From Schizophyllum amplum (taxonomy: Eukaryota; Basidiomycota; Agaricomycetes; Agaricales; Schizophyllaceae): DNA of 64,000 nt. The stretch spans positions 496,001 through 560,000 of the forward strand of contig VDMD01000009.1 of NCBI GenBank assembly GCA_007026445.1, given 5' to 3'. The translations under genes and the position numbers were made by a program. Shown here one piece after another: positions 45,068 through 57,041 of the stretch; the first letter of the stretch is position 1, and every line of letters starts with the position of its first letter. A model generated the notes under the pieces. That model ran no database searches. It was not told the DNA's origin and was given only the letters and a program-made list of their open reading frames with translations.

Positions 45068-46851
45068 CTATGCCGCTGCCACATGAGCAGCCGCCACCTG
45101 TGCAGCCGCTACCTGTGCCGCCGCCTTCACCCCCTTCCTCCATGCCCGCAACTCCCGCGCAGCGGTAGCCGCCAGCGGAATCAGCGCACTCGCAAACAGC
45201 GGCATATAAACGGCGTAGATGTGCTCCGGCGGGAAGTAGAGCAACTGCAGCATCCCAGGGCTGAAGAACGCGCGAGAGGCGAGGACAGTCGCGTGTGCGG
45301 CATGTTGGAAGGCGGCGAGCATGGAGGCCGATGCGGAGGAGTACGCCTGGAGCATGGGTCAGCACGGGAGTAGCGGGGGTGGGTGTCCGGCGCACCAGCT
45401 CTAGCGCGTGGAGCGCTCCTTGCACGTCGTCGCGTACGCGCGCGCCCACTGGCATGTTCTCGATTTGATTGACAAGGCGCGAGATGCTCCGGAGCGTATC
45501 ACGCGCCTCCTGCGCACTCTCCCTGGCGCGGCGCCGGAGAAGGGCGTCTGCCTGCCATGGAGTGATATGCCCGGGAGGTACGCGCGCCGTGACATTGGGC
45601 GGAAGTTGGGGAACACCCAACAGCGTCACCAATTGAGCACGGAATGTTGCGAAGGCAGCGTTGACCTGGCGCGCAGGGTCGGTGGTGAGATCCTGGGTAT
45701 CTGCGAGGACGACACCGCCCCATTGCGGGATGAGGAACGCGCGCGATGAAGATAATTCCCCGGCTTCAGTCAAGATGTGTAGCGGGCGCTTGGGCACGAA
45801 GAGGAGGAAATGAAGGACGGGGTCATTGGAGACACTGGAGGCTGCGAGAGTCATGTCAGTGAAAAAAGAGTAGAAGGTGAGTACCATTCCTTACACAAGG
45901 ACCATTCAGCAGAGTTCACGAAGACAGTCAGTTGCTCGGAAGTTATGCCTGCCATGTCATCGTTCGACGGTTCGACGTCCGCAGCCGATTCATCGTCGTC
46001 GTGCACGGAGATGGGTTCTGGCTCAAATGCTAAAGGCGCATGAAACTGGACCTGACTTTCGAAGGTGAAGTTGTAGAGGTTGGCCAGGTCGTTCACAGTC
46101 GGCGTGAGATGCCCTGTTGTCCGATGAGTGTATGCTCACTGGCATAAAACTGGCAACATTTACTCTGTATCGCGTCTCTTATTGGCCAAGAGAGCATACT
46201 GTCACCGTCGGCCGCGTCCTCATTCAGTAAAGAGAAGGACAGTTGGTATCGTGATGCAAACGGCACGACATGTTGCTCGTGTTGCCTGTTCACAGCGTGT
46301 GGCACAAGCAAAGATTTCAATACATCGAGTATCTCGTCTAAGACAGAGTCAGTTACCGAAGACGGAAGCAAGAGAAGCTACCCACCGTCGCTGACGTACT
46401 CTGGGAAGGAGAGACTTCGCCCTTCCACGTATGTCTCTTGATGGTTGCCGAGGGCAATCTCATAGTCTACTCGAGTTTAAAAACGATCATCCCGCTGAGA
46501 ATGGACGATGACCTTACCAAATTTCTCGCCAGACGCCACATGTACGTCCACGCCCTCGTCCGCTAATTGTTCCCTGAAAGCCGGCCGGTCAAGCGCCTCC
46601 CGCACACGTGCTTCCGACGAGCGCAGAGCCACAGAGAGTCGTAGCATTCTCTCCGACTGCGCATCCATCTGCGATTGCGGCAGACTCAGGCGCTCTATGC
46701 TCGTCGTTTTCCACCACAGCGGTAAAGCGAGGAAGATGACGAGCCAGTAAGACGCAATGATTGACCAGCGCACGCCATTGGACTGATAGTATAGTTTTGA
46801 GGGGTCCTTCAGCTGGTCGTCCTCTTCCTTAATGGAGGCATTGTCCGACAT
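45068..46851 (-). CDS. GPI17: GPI transamidase subunit PIG-S / Gpi17
   Basis: Subunit of the ER complex that attaches GPI anchors to proteins. Exons (minus) 46851-46518, 46466-46386, 46337-46164, 46113-45895, 45841-45396 and 45346-45068 give 510 aa, the family size. N-terminal TM block GVRWSIIASYWLVIFLALPLWWK followed by TTSIERLSLP is diagnostic. The lumenal domain includes HLTPTVNDLANLYNF, FLLFVPKRPLHIL and AFLIPQWGGVV; the second TM (MPLFASALIPLAATA) is near the C-terminus. The tail is an Ala-rich repeat (AAAQVAAAQVAAAHVAAA) in place of a typical cytosolic tail. All introns are phase-consistent GT-AG. Confidence 0.94.
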
Positions 46852-47079
46852 GGAGAGGCAGCCAGTGACAGTTGCGGTTCAAGTATGCCAACAACGTGAC
46901 TGCATGTGCCGGCCCTACGCCGGCCGTACTTCCCACGCTGCACGGCACGGTCTAGTTCAACCGTTACTTACGCTTTCGACACGTTAAGTTTGTTAGACGT
47001 CCAATGATCCACGAATATCTGAGGACCATGGGCGATACATCGTAAAGTAGTATGCAGGATACGTCCGATGCTAGTGAAT

Positions 47080-48415
47080 TTATATAGACGGCTGCTCCCG
47101 CAGCAAACGCACGGGCGTCTTGCGCATCTTGTCAGTGCCCATATTCGACGGCACGAGGTACCCGTCCAAGCAGGAGACAAGCGCTCGTCCGCGGATAGTT
47201 TCCGGGACAGGAAGGGTCTGCACCAAGTTCTGCGTCTCTACATTATGGATCACGATGGTGTTGTTCGGCAGCATGGTAATGATGTAGGGGTAGTCCATGC
47301 CTGAGCGACGTCAGAACAGGCATTGCGAGGTGGAGTCAGGTACTCACAGATAGATTCAGGGTAGCTCTCGAATTGCAGGGTACCACGCACTGGGTCACCG
47401 CTGGTATTCATGAAGACACCAAGTGTGCTGGCGCCCATCCAGGACAGCACGAGGTACTCCTCGTCGCTGATGACAACGATGAAGGGCTTGACAGCTTTGC
47501 CGTCCCCCACTTGGTTGAGTGGGATGATAGGGAATGCGACGGACTCCTCGAGGTTCACCAGCTGGATGAATTCCTTGTCGGCCACGCAGAGTGAGTGACC
47601 TATCCGTCGAGCGTGTGTGCCGCCTTGAAAAGGGACCTCCTAAGTAGCAATAGGTCAGCGTAGGTATTCGACAAGGAGACTGCGCTGACATTCTGATAGT
47701 AAAGCCTGTCGCTCAAAGTGAATAACGCGATTCCACTTCTCTTGATGATGGAAAGAGCCACTGGCACGAGCTGACTCTCGTTAGACGGCGCTGGTCGCTT
47801 GAGGTGCTCTTGATCAACGGCGAAGGCGATTGCGTTGCGTATAGGCTTGATGTTCGTCATCTCGAACGAGGGAAGGGTGTAAATGCTGAGTTGGTGGTCT
47901 TCGTGAGCAGTTAACATACGGTACTGACTTGTATGAAACGTCCATACCCGCGAATATTAGCGCTCGGAAGATGCTTGGAACGAGGACAATCTCGTCTATT
48001 GGTCGGTCTGCCGTTGCGTTCTGACGCGAGACGAGGTCATATCTCATAGGCTGATGATACCATGTCAGTCAGAGTAAGCGCAGAAAAACGTCAACTCGAA
48101 CCTCATCTGGATTGTTGGCTTGTAGTGCGTATCGCATGAGCTGACCGTTCGAGCATCCAACGTATACCTCAGTTCCTATACACTATTTAGTAATGCAGGT
48201 GCATCTACGAGTTGCGGGCGAACCCAAAGCTTGCGCGCATGTTATTGAAACGCCAGTTCCTAATTCGGGTCTATGAGTCTGGGTTCGTAGCTAGCATTGA
48301 AGCGCAAGTTGAGATACAGACCTAGGTCGTGTTCTATAGCAGATACCAAGTCTTGTATGAGGAACGGCGGCACCTCATTGCCAGTAGATGGCCCTACATC
48401 CGTCGGGTAGGACAT
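47080..48415 (-). CDS. CNH-domain protein, Vps3/TGFBRAP1-like, C-terminally truncated
   Basis: Exons (minus) 48415-48322, 48175-48102, 48050-47929, 47885-47690, 47639-47348 and 47300-47080 give 332 aa. The whole product is one citron-homology (CNH) beta-propeller: EVYVGCSNGQLMRYALQA, IDEIVLVPSIFRALIFAG, YTLPSF, IKPIRNAIAFAVD, IKRSGIALFTLSDRLYYQ, ARRIGHSLCVADKEF, YLVLSWMGASTLGVF, SCLDGYLVPS. In CORVET/HOPS subunits Vps3/TGFBRAP1 and Vps39 this propeller is followed by a long clathrin-repeat solenoid. Here a TAA comes right after the propeller, and only 228 bp remain before the start of PIG-S. It may be a standalone propeller or a decaying gene. Confidence 0.8.
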
Positions 48416-48782
48416 TCAAGCTCGAAGAGGCGGGCTTCGGGGAGATCAGCAAGATTCAGGTGCATGGTATGAGTCATCGCACATTTGATGACGAGCACAA
48501 GCAGAGACGAGCTCTGTACTCTTGAATATTCGCTTGCTTGTTGACGGTTGAACGTCGTCGAAGTCAAGTTCAGTGTTGGCGCCGATCGCCGGGCCGAGCT
48601 GTGCCGCACATGCCGACTTGTTTGTATCGTGTCAACAAACGGCAAAGCGGTTTGTCTCCGACTCTCAACATCATCACCAGCGGTTTCTCCCATATCCTAC
48701 CTTTTCCCCTGCTCCTTTTCGCGAATACCATTATCTGTGGCTTTGTAGCTTTCGGCGCGGAAGGAAACCTTGCAAATTATAC
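48416..48782. promoter_or_regulatory. Shared divergent promoter, CNH gene and SANT gene
   Basis: 367 bp separate the start codons. CT-rich towards the SANT gene. An open + frame running through it (48548-48748) has no homology. Confidence 0.4.
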
Positions 48783-51700
48783 ATGGCGCCACGACACCCT
48801 CGGAAGTTCAACTCCGGTTTACCCCCTCGTCCGTCGCATAACGACTATGGAGGGCTCCCGCCACCGCCACATGGAAGCTCAAAAAGCGCAAGTTGACCGT
48901 TGTTTGGACTCTCTTAGATCTGACTGACTTCGGCCTGGTTTAGAGGCGCGCTTCCTTCACTCGCCGCACACCGCCCCTTTCGCCAGGCGGAGCACCACCA
49001 TATGGCGGCCTCTCTCGAAGTGGAGACTTTGACGGGTATGAAGGTTACTGGGATGCACCTCGAGAAAGCGTTCCCCGGCCTGACTACAGGCTGGTAGATG
49101 CCGAGCGGGATTCTGCGTCCTCGCGTGCGGCCTCTTCTCGGCATTACTATGACCCTTGGGAGGATTATTATGCTCCTGAACGTTCTCGTCGCTACTCTTC
49201 CCCGCCTGCGACAGTGGATTATTGGGACCGTCCGCCACCACCACCGCCGCCGGATGTCGAATATGCACCTGATTATGCAGATCCTTGGGAGGGGCCCCCT
49301 CGGCGCGACTCCTGGGGCGCTCACCCCCCCTCGGGAACCTTCAATGACCCGGACATCCCGTGTGATCCACCTTACGACTGGCCCTACCCTCCCGAGGACA
49401 GAAGATCATCTGTAGGCGAATACGCCCGTGACCGGTCAGCCAGCTTTGAGCCATCACGGAGCTGGAAAGAGGCTCATTCTCGGTAAGTATGTTATGAAAG
49501 CGTTCTAGCTAGCACTGACATTCAACCCGTAGCTCACCATCACTCCGGGGCTCGCGCGGGCGCGGGTCTAACGGGAAGGACGTCGGTCGCCACAGCTGGG
49601 GCGCTCTCCCTGCTGATGGGCGAAATCACGCCTTCGCGCCTTCCGCCTCACGTGACACTACGCTCCCTCCTCGACCGGATCTTCCGTTTCGCCCTGAGCC
49701 TTCTCGAGGAAGAGGCGGCCCATCTCCTTCTTCGCGTCGCCACTCTCAGTCTTACCGCCCCAATGGACTTCCTCCTCCGACGGCGTCTTTGCCACTACGT
49801 CCTCCAGTGAATACTGTTTCCGCGCGTCTACCGATATCTTCTTCTACTCGTCTGCCGCAGCCTATCAAGCGCGAATACTTTGAGAAGCCGCGGCTGCCTC
49901 CACCGTCGCCGCCACCGCCGCCAGCACGAGCAAGACCCAAATCACCTGGCGAGGTTTCCGATGAAACGGAAGAGGCCGCTTCTCGACAAGCGCTCCCTCA
50001 GTCCTGGAGGGTCTCTGAACATCGACAGGCCTCTGATGACGATTCGGACAGTATACAATCTTCTCGTGCTTCATCGAGAACGCCTACTCGGAAACCGCAC
50101 AGGTTACCTAGTCCTGAGCAACCGACGCGACCCATATCTCGGTCGAGTATTGCGTCCTCAAGAGTGTCTGTCAAACCTTTCACGCCTCCAACAAAGGCTG
50201 TTTCGGATCCCAGGTTGCCAGTAAAGCCCGATGATGCTCTGCCACCCAGCGACGATTCGCCGGCACCTACCGATGTTCGAGCTCCTCTCATTCTCGCGGA
50301 GGCCAACGGCGTAACCCAACAGCAGGTTAAGACAGAAGCAGACGACGAGTCAGCCGTCATACCCCTGCCTCACGCGAGAGGTAAAATTGAAAGCTTCACT
50401 TGTTACAGTCTTCTTTGAGCCTCATACTTTGCTTTCAGACAAAGTTAACGTCAAGGAAGAAGATCGTCCACGATCGCCCACCACTCAATCTTCTGGGGCT
50501 GTAACTCAGCCTACTCATGTCAAAGAAGATACTTCGGAGTCGACGAGCGAAGAAACTGAACTGGGCAGCACTCTTCTATCTACTTTGCCTACACTGCCTG
50601 CCTCGAAGGACGACATACCCGAACTCGACGAGGACAGCCCTTTCGAGGAAAGACTCCGTGCTGCTGTCATAACGCATCTCTTGGATCAAGATTCGACGCG
50701 CGAAGATCGCGTTGAGGTGGGACTCGGTGCAAATCTTTCTATAGATGGACTCCCCGAGGCTACCCGCATATCGTCGTCCCCGCGTACCCTCGTGAATGAG
50801 GTGTCCTTACCGATTCTCGAGCCTCAAGAGGACAATGGTGTCGAGTCTACGCTCATGCAGCGCATGGAGAAGCTTCAAACCATGCTCAGAGCGAAACAGG
50901 AGCGTCTACGCGAGGAGTATCTTGCGCTAGATGAGAAGTGGCAGGCCCGCTGTGCACGGCTAGATGCGGAGCTGCGCGATATGCCGGAGCCCGAGATCGC
51001 TCACGGGCGGTCGACGCGACGGACCGCCGTCCTTGGAGATGCCGTGCGCTCTGACCTGGAGATGGAGCAAATTATAGCCAGCTTGGGCGTTGACGACGCC
51101 ACCAACCCCGACATACTCTCGCAGCGCAATCAAGCGACGATTCCCGACATGATTCAGGTCACGCAGGGTCACTTGCCTTATTCCTACAACGATAACAACC
51201 TGCGCGTCTACGACCCACAAGAATACTACGCGCCAGACACCGGCATCCACGACTGGACAGAGTCCGAGAAGGAGGCCATGGTGCTGCAGTACGTGCAGAC
51301 GCCGAAGCAGTTCGGCTACATCGCGGATAAGCTCGAGGCGAAGACCGCCGAACAGTGCGTTGACTTCTACTACCTGCACAAGAAGACGTTGCTCGACTTC
51401 CGCAAGGCGGTCGCGCGCTTTGGACCTAAAAAGCGCGGTGGCAAGCGGGCAGGGAAGCGGAAGGGCAACGCGCTGCTCGCGGATATCGCGCAGCATGATG
51501 CGGAGGTTCGCGAACAGGTTAAGGGCCCCATCGCGACGCGGCGCACGCGACGAGCCCAGGTAATTGCCACGGAGGCGCGGAGGACGTCCAGCCGGAGGGC
51601 GGCATCGCAAGCGGAGACGCAGACGTCGGCGACGGCAACCCCGGAGCCGGAGACGGGGCGCACGAGGCGGCGTAAGGCGCCCGTGACAAAGGCGGCCCCG

Positions 51701-52719
51701 GCGTCGACGCAGCCCAGCCGGCAGCCCTCGCCCGTCATCGACAAGTCGGTGACGCCCGAAACCACATCGACGAAGCAGTCGGTCATACCAGTCATACCAC
51801 CGGAGGACGTGCCACAAGCTGACGTGGTGTTGCCCCAAAGAATACCTGGCGTCGCTCAGTCGCTGATGCTGCCTACGATTCCTGCGCCAAAACCTGTGAC
51901 GCCGCTGCCGTCGACATCGCGGGTAGTGGAAGAAGCGGAAGACAGCCCATCCGTGCGTTGGCCTCAGTCTATCCACAGCGCATGCTTACCATGTCATACA
52001 GGACCGGCCAACGAAGAGGGCCAAGCGTTCAAGAAAGACCAAGAAGTCCGCCGAGACAATTGACGATGAGATGGACGAGGCGGCAGCTTCTGGCAGTATG
52101 GGACCGCTCAGGCAATATTTGCACCCACCAGGGTGGACGGATGCGGATAATGGTGAGCACTGTCATGTCCCGGTATAGACAGTGCTCAATCATAATTGCA
52201 GCTGTGTTTCTCGGTCTCATACAAGAGCATGGTATGAACTTCGAGCGCATCGCGGCTGCTATGCCTGGAAAGGCGAGTGCTCACCCCTTCCATCGCCGCT
52301 CCGCCCGCTGATTTATATTCATGGATTAGACGGTTGCGGAAATCACGCAGGTGTACAACAGTGGTCACGCCACGCATAGCACGGCGCAATCCGGAGGGCC
52401 ACCCGTCAAGCCAGACCCTGATGCGTCCACGGCGTCCGTCCCGGCACCCAGCATGAGCGTGCCACCAATGAGTATGGGCATATACGGCACTGTGTTCCCC
52501 TCAATGCAACCGATTCCCCCATACGCGCCCATGTATCCACCGCCGCCGTTGCATTATGCTCGCTATCCGGAGTATTATCCACGGGATTACTGGCCGCCAC
52601 CGCCGTTGCCAAACGGTGCTGTGCCATTCCCGAACGGGGCTACGCCATACCCGCCGTATCCGCTGGGCGCCGGGGTACCACCTCCACCGGGTTCGGCGGC
52701 GCCTCCTCCGCCACAATAG
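48783..52719 (+). CDS. Two-SANT-domain corepressor (Snt1/NCoR-like)
   Basis: Exons 48783-48887, 48944-49482, 49533-50380, 50439-51952, 52002-52152, 52202-52272 and 52330-52719 give 1205 aa. The N-terminal half is Pro/Ser/Arg/Tyr-rich and disordered. SANT1 is at about 769-820 (DWTESEKEAMVLQYVQ..FGYIADKL..KTAEQCVDFYY), SANT2 at about 1046-1092 (GWTDADN..LGLIQEHGMNFERIAAAM..ITQVYNS). A coiled coil (EKLQTMLRAKQERLREEYLA) precedes SANT1, and a Pro/Tyr-rich tail ends it. This is the layout of NCoR/SMRT and yeast Snt1, scaffolds of HDAC (Set3-type) complexes. Introns 1 (48888) and 6 (52273) require GC donors; intron 6 interrupts the conserved SANT2 block exactly, so it is well supported. Confidence 0.85.
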
Positions 52720-53224
52720 ACTGCGCGCCGGATTCATGACATTTGGATACCTTGGTTCACGTCGGGTGGCGTCGTATATGTATTTATCTTCGTAATCATA
52801 TCGCATGTCAGCCTCTGTATTCTTTGTAGAAATATGCGATGAAACAGGTTCTTCGCAGGGGCATTTACGCCGCTAGACGGTGTGGGCTGCACGTCGAGGC
52901 GCGGGGAGTCGGGATATAGTCATGTTCGCTGCCCAACGTTCGCCGTCCACTCCGTTCGCCCGTGTCCCCTCCCCCGTCACCTCTTCAACTGTGACCCAGA
53001 TCGTGTTGCGACCGCCGTCTGCTGCTGGTGGGCGTAGCTTTCACTTCTCGTGTACTTACTTACAAAGTACCCCATCATATGTGGCAAACGCGTTACCTTA
53101 GCACGTCGTTCCCACCAATCTGACGACATCGGACAGTACTTGGTAAGCGGTCTTCCAGGCTGAGGAAGCTCAAAGGAAGCTCATAACGCATTGGAATTAT
53201 CAAGAGAAAAACAAGAAAAGACGT
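52720..53224. other. Convergent intergenic region
   Basis: About 500 bp between the SANT gene (+) and the parvulin gene (-). Short frames only; no feature recognised. Confidence 0.5.
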
Positions 53225-53843
53225 TCATCGGCGGCCTTCTACCATGATGATGTGGTACCCGAAGTTCGTCTTGACAAGCCCAGAGGTGATGGGTTTGTCG
53301 ACCGACGACGGGGCTAGCGCGAAGGCCGCGTCCTGGAAAGGGCCTGGTAACGAGGGTAGGCTTTGGGGTGCCTTCACGGTGAAGCTGCTGCAGACGACTC
53401 ACCGACCATGGACCCTCGTACCATCCACCCCAGACTGCCGCCGGCTGGTTTGGAAGCACATGTCAGTTGTTGATATACTGGCCACGGATCAAGCATACCT
53501 TTAGCTTTGTCCTCGGAGTACTCTTGAGCGACCTTGTTGAAGGACACGCCCTCCTGCCGCAACATTAGCGAGATGTCCAACTTCATGCGAGGAACGAGGG
53601 ACTTGTATCTTCTCAAGGGCCTCCGTGGCTTTGGAGTGTTTCTCACACAAGATGTGACGAACGTTGACCGCAGTAGCGGCTTTCAGAGCCTTGCCCTATT
53701 GCAGATCTGAGATAGATGTCTCCGCCGACATGGAGGCCATTTAACGCGCTGACCTTTTGGGGCGCGTCCTCAGAGTCATCATCCTTCTTCGCCTTCCCTT
53801 TCTTACTGTCCGTAGACTTCTTTTCCGCGGCTTTCTTCGCCAT
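53225..53843 (-). CDS. Parvulin-type peptidyl-prolyl isomerase (PIN4/Par14 class)
   Basis: Catalyses cis-trans isomerisation of X-Pro bonds; Par14-class members act in ribosome biogenesis and chromatin. Exons (minus) 53843-53754, 53689-53603, 53553-53499, 53444-53403 and 53343-53225 give 130 aa. A Lys/Ala-rich N-terminus ([19 protein letters not shown]) precedes the parvulin fold: [55 protein letters not shown] and [15 protein letters not shown]. The basic N-terminus and absence of a WW domain assign it to PIN4, not Pin1/Ess1. Start is 155 bp from RLI1 on the other strand. Confidence 0.95.
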
Positions 53844-53998
53844 TTCGAAGCAAGAGCCTAACAGGATGAGCGTCGAAGCCAACTATCAGAACAATGGAAC
53901 CGCCGAAAAAGGAAAAGAACACGTGGCCAATCAAAGTCTTCGGATTTTGCGTTCCAAAATTTGTGATCATTGAGCTCGACGACGAGGAGCGACCCATC

Positions 53999-56309
53999 AT
54001 GGCGGATAAAATTACACGTATAGCCATCGTCGACGCCAACCGCTGCAAGCCAAAGCGATGTGCGCAGGAGTGCAAGAAGGTCAGCGCCCCAGCTGTCCCC
54101 GAGCTCGCCGTCGCTGACGGTGTTCCCAGTCATGTCCCGTCGTGAAGATGGGTGAGGATCATGTCCCCCACCACCCTGATCTGTCTAGGCTTACACAACA
54201 AAGGGAAGCTTTGCATTGAAGTGAAGCCCACGGACAAAATCGCGTTCATCTCCGAGTTCTTGTGCATCGGATGTGGTATCTGCGTAAAGAAGTGCGTGGT
54301 AGCGAGATCGCCAGTGGGTAGCACCTCTGACGATCTTACAGGTGTCCCTTCGAAGCTATTGCAATCATCAACTTGCCCACCAACTTGGAGTCGCAAGTTA
54401 CACATCGCTACACCGCCAACTCGTTCAAGCTGCACAGGCTACCGACGCCCAGGCCAGGGCAGGTCCTCGGTCTCGTGGGGACGAACGGTATCGGCAAAAG
54501 CACTGCGCTCAAGATCCTTGCAGGGAAGCTCAAGCCCAACCTCGGCAGATACGATGTGCGTGGCGCGCCAACCTCTACGCTCAACTGCTGACCGATCGCA
54601 GGATCCCCCCGACTGGACAGAGATTCTCAAGTACTTCCGCGGCTCAGAGCTGCAGAATTACTTCACCAAGGTTCTCGAAGACAATTTGAAGGCGCTCATT
54701 AAGCCACAATACGTCGACCACATACCTCGCGCGATCAAGGGTAAGATGACCGTCAGCAAGATGCTTGACTCGAAGCTCGAGCGCAACAACAAGGACGAGA
54801 TGTGCAGGGAGCTTGAGCTCTTCCAGGTGCTCGAGCGCGAGGTAAACCAGCTCTCTGGTGGCGAGCTCCAGCGATTCGCCATCGCCATGTCCTGCATCCA
54901 GCAAGCCGACGTGTGCGTGTGCATATTACGCTCTTCCCCGATCACCCTCTGACCTCACCCGTAGATACATGTTCGACGAGCCATCAAGTTACTTGGATGT
55001 CAAGCAGCGTCTCAAGGCCGCCGAAGTCATCCGATCACTTCTCGGCCCCGACCGCTACGTCGTCGCCGTCGAGCACGATTTGTCCGTCCTTGACTACCTC
55101 TCCGACTTCATCTGCTGCCTTTACGGCAAGCCGTCAATGTACGGCGTCGTCACCATGCCCTACTCCGTCCGCGAGGGTATCAACATCTTCCTCGACGGCT
55201 TCATCCCCACCGAGAACCTGCGCTTCCGCGAGGAGACGCTCTCCTTCAAGATGGTCGAGACCGCGGAGGAGATCCTCATCGACAAGTCCGCGCAGTACGA
55301 GTACCCGTCGATGACCAAGACGCTTGGCGGCTTCAAGCTCACCGTCGAAGCGGGCAGCTTCACGGACTCCGAGATCATCGTCATGCTCGGCGAGAACGGC
55401 ACGGGAAAGACGACATTCGTGCGCATGCTTGCGGGCGTTGAATCGCCGGATGATGAGAACTCGAAGCAGCAGTTCGCGGTGTCTCTTAAGCCGCAGACGA
55501 TCTCGCCCAAGTTCCCCGGCAGCGTGCGGATGCTGCTGATCAAGCGCATCAAGCAGGCGTTCATGCACCCGCAATTCCAGACGGATGTGCTGAAGCCGAT
55601 GAGCTTGGAAAACATCATGGACCAGGACGTGAAGACGCTCTCGGGTGGTGAGCTGCAGAGGGTCGCTATCGTTATGGCGCTAGGTATGGGTTCCCGATGA
55701 CTTCGCGGCGGTTGTTGGCTGACGAAATCAGGCATGCCGAACGTATCACTATACCTCCTGGATGAGCCGTCATCCTTCTTGGACTCGGAGCAGCGTATCA
55801 TCGCAAGCAAGGTCATCAAGCGCTTCATCTTGCACGCGAAGAAGACCGCCTTCATCATCGAGCACGACTTCATCATGGCCACATACCTCGCCGACCGCGT
55901 TATCGTCTTCGAGGGTCAGCCCGCCGTCTCGGCAACAGCCACACCGTGCGTCTAGCCTCATTGCTTCATGATAAGCAGTCACTGACCTCCTACGCAGCCC
56001 GCAAGCACTCCTCACCGGCATGAACCGCTTCCTCGCCTCATTGGAGGTCACCTTCCGCCGCGATCCCACGAACTTCCGACCACGAGTCAACAAAATGAAC
56101 AGTGTGAAGGATAGGGAGCAGAAGTGTACGTCCTTTCATCCTGTCTCGTCTTTCCATTGTTTTTCATCTTTCCGTCCTTTTTCTCTATGCGTCTTTCCTG
56201 TCCTCTTTGCGTCATTCCTTCTCTTTCTTTCCCTTATCCTTCTGCTACGTTGATCTGCGACTGACGTGCACCACTAGCGAGCGGAAACTACTTCTTCCTG
56301 GAGGATTGA
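53999..56309 (+). CDS. RLI1: ABCE1 / RLI1 ribosome-recycling ATPase
   Basis: Essential Fe-S ABC ATPase that splits ribosomes after termination. Exons 53999-54079, 54130-54151, 54204-54291, 54342-54555, 54602-54912, 54965-55683, 55732-55945, 55998-56125 and 56278-56309 give 602 aa. Two 4Fe-4S clusters are bound by [15 protein letters not shown] and [15 protein letters not shown]. Nucleotide domains: Walker [13 protein letters not shown] with signature LSGGELQR, and GENGTGKTT with a second LSGGELQR; Walker [12 protein letters not shown] and [11 protein letters not shown]; hinge and C-terminal NYFFLED all present. The frame is open upstream (from 53894), but homologues start at MADK/MSDK, hence the chosen start. 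Two very short early exons. Confidence 0.98.
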
Positions 56310-56530
56310 GCAGGTCGCCTAGCATCTAGAGCTCCATATTGTTGTTTGTATAACGCACTGTTGTACTATTCTCATGCACCTACGCTGACGGCTAGGCTGT
56401 TGCAATGTATCGATTAGGATTGTAATTATCGCACATGGTGTACTTTCACGTACATAGCGTCCTTCAGCGTATTGATTACGGAATACATCAAGTAGCTGTT
56501 GCGCTGTCCGCATAGTCTGCATGTAGGCCG

Positions 56531-56860
56531 CTATTTATCGTGGTCCTTGAGCCAGCGCTTGACGACGCTGGGTATGGGACATGCGGTGGATTCGGCCTGC
56601 TCATTCGTTTCCTGGTAGAACTTTTGGCAGCAGAGGTAAAGCTGCTTGAGGTGGTCGTCGCATTTTTCGGGCTTGTAGGTGTTTTTATTCAGGCATGTTT
56701 GTAGGCTGCAGGCTGTGAGAAGAGGTGTGTTGGCTGATGAGCTACGAGCAGGCAGCTGGCAGCAGCAGTCTTACCTTCAGCCTGGCATGCGTTCGTCTCC
56801 TAGAAAACTATGTCACAGGATTTCCAGCGGGTGTAGAAGTTGGGTCCTTACCTGTGGCAT
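56531..56860 (-). CDS. CMC4: Twin Cx9C mitochondrial intermembrane-space protein CMC4
   Basis: Exons (minus) 56860-56852, 56799-56775 and 56712-56531 give 71 aa. Two Cx9C pairs (CQAEACSLQTC and CDDHLKQLYLC) predict a coiled-coil helix-coiled-coil helix fold, oxidised by Mia40 in the intermembrane space. Extra Cys residues (second in CSLQTC, CC before QKFY, and one in ACPIP) and the NKNTYKPEKC block match the CMC4/MTCP1-neighbour family. The first coding exon is 9 nt (MPQ). Exact role in respiration is unknown for the family. Easily missed by gene callers because of its size and tiny first exon. Confidence 0.93.
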
Positions 56861-57041
56861 GACTCGATACTTTCCCAAGCGTGCAGAAGGCTGCTATAAG
56901 CCAGGCAGTCCGAGGGTGGGCGCCTAACTGAAGAAGTAAAGAACAAGAACTGCCATAACGGAATGATGACGTCGACCCTCATCACACCGATCACTTCAAG
57001 CGGGCTGGCGCCTGCTGCATCTCGCCTTGGTCCCGCCCGTC

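Noticed and set aside
50960..51976. 338-codon minus-strand open frame
   Set aside because: Antisense to the SANT1-containing exon of the corepressor gene; Arg/Leu-rich composition caused by GC-rich third positions on the coding strand. No start context or splicing.
54152..54952. 266-codon + frame across RLI1 exons
   Set aside because: Continuous only because introns 2-5 are partly read through; the spliced model gives the full conserved ABCE1 protein.
55160..55882. 240-codon minus-strand frame
   Set aside because: Antisense shadow of the RLI1 second nucleotide-binding domain.
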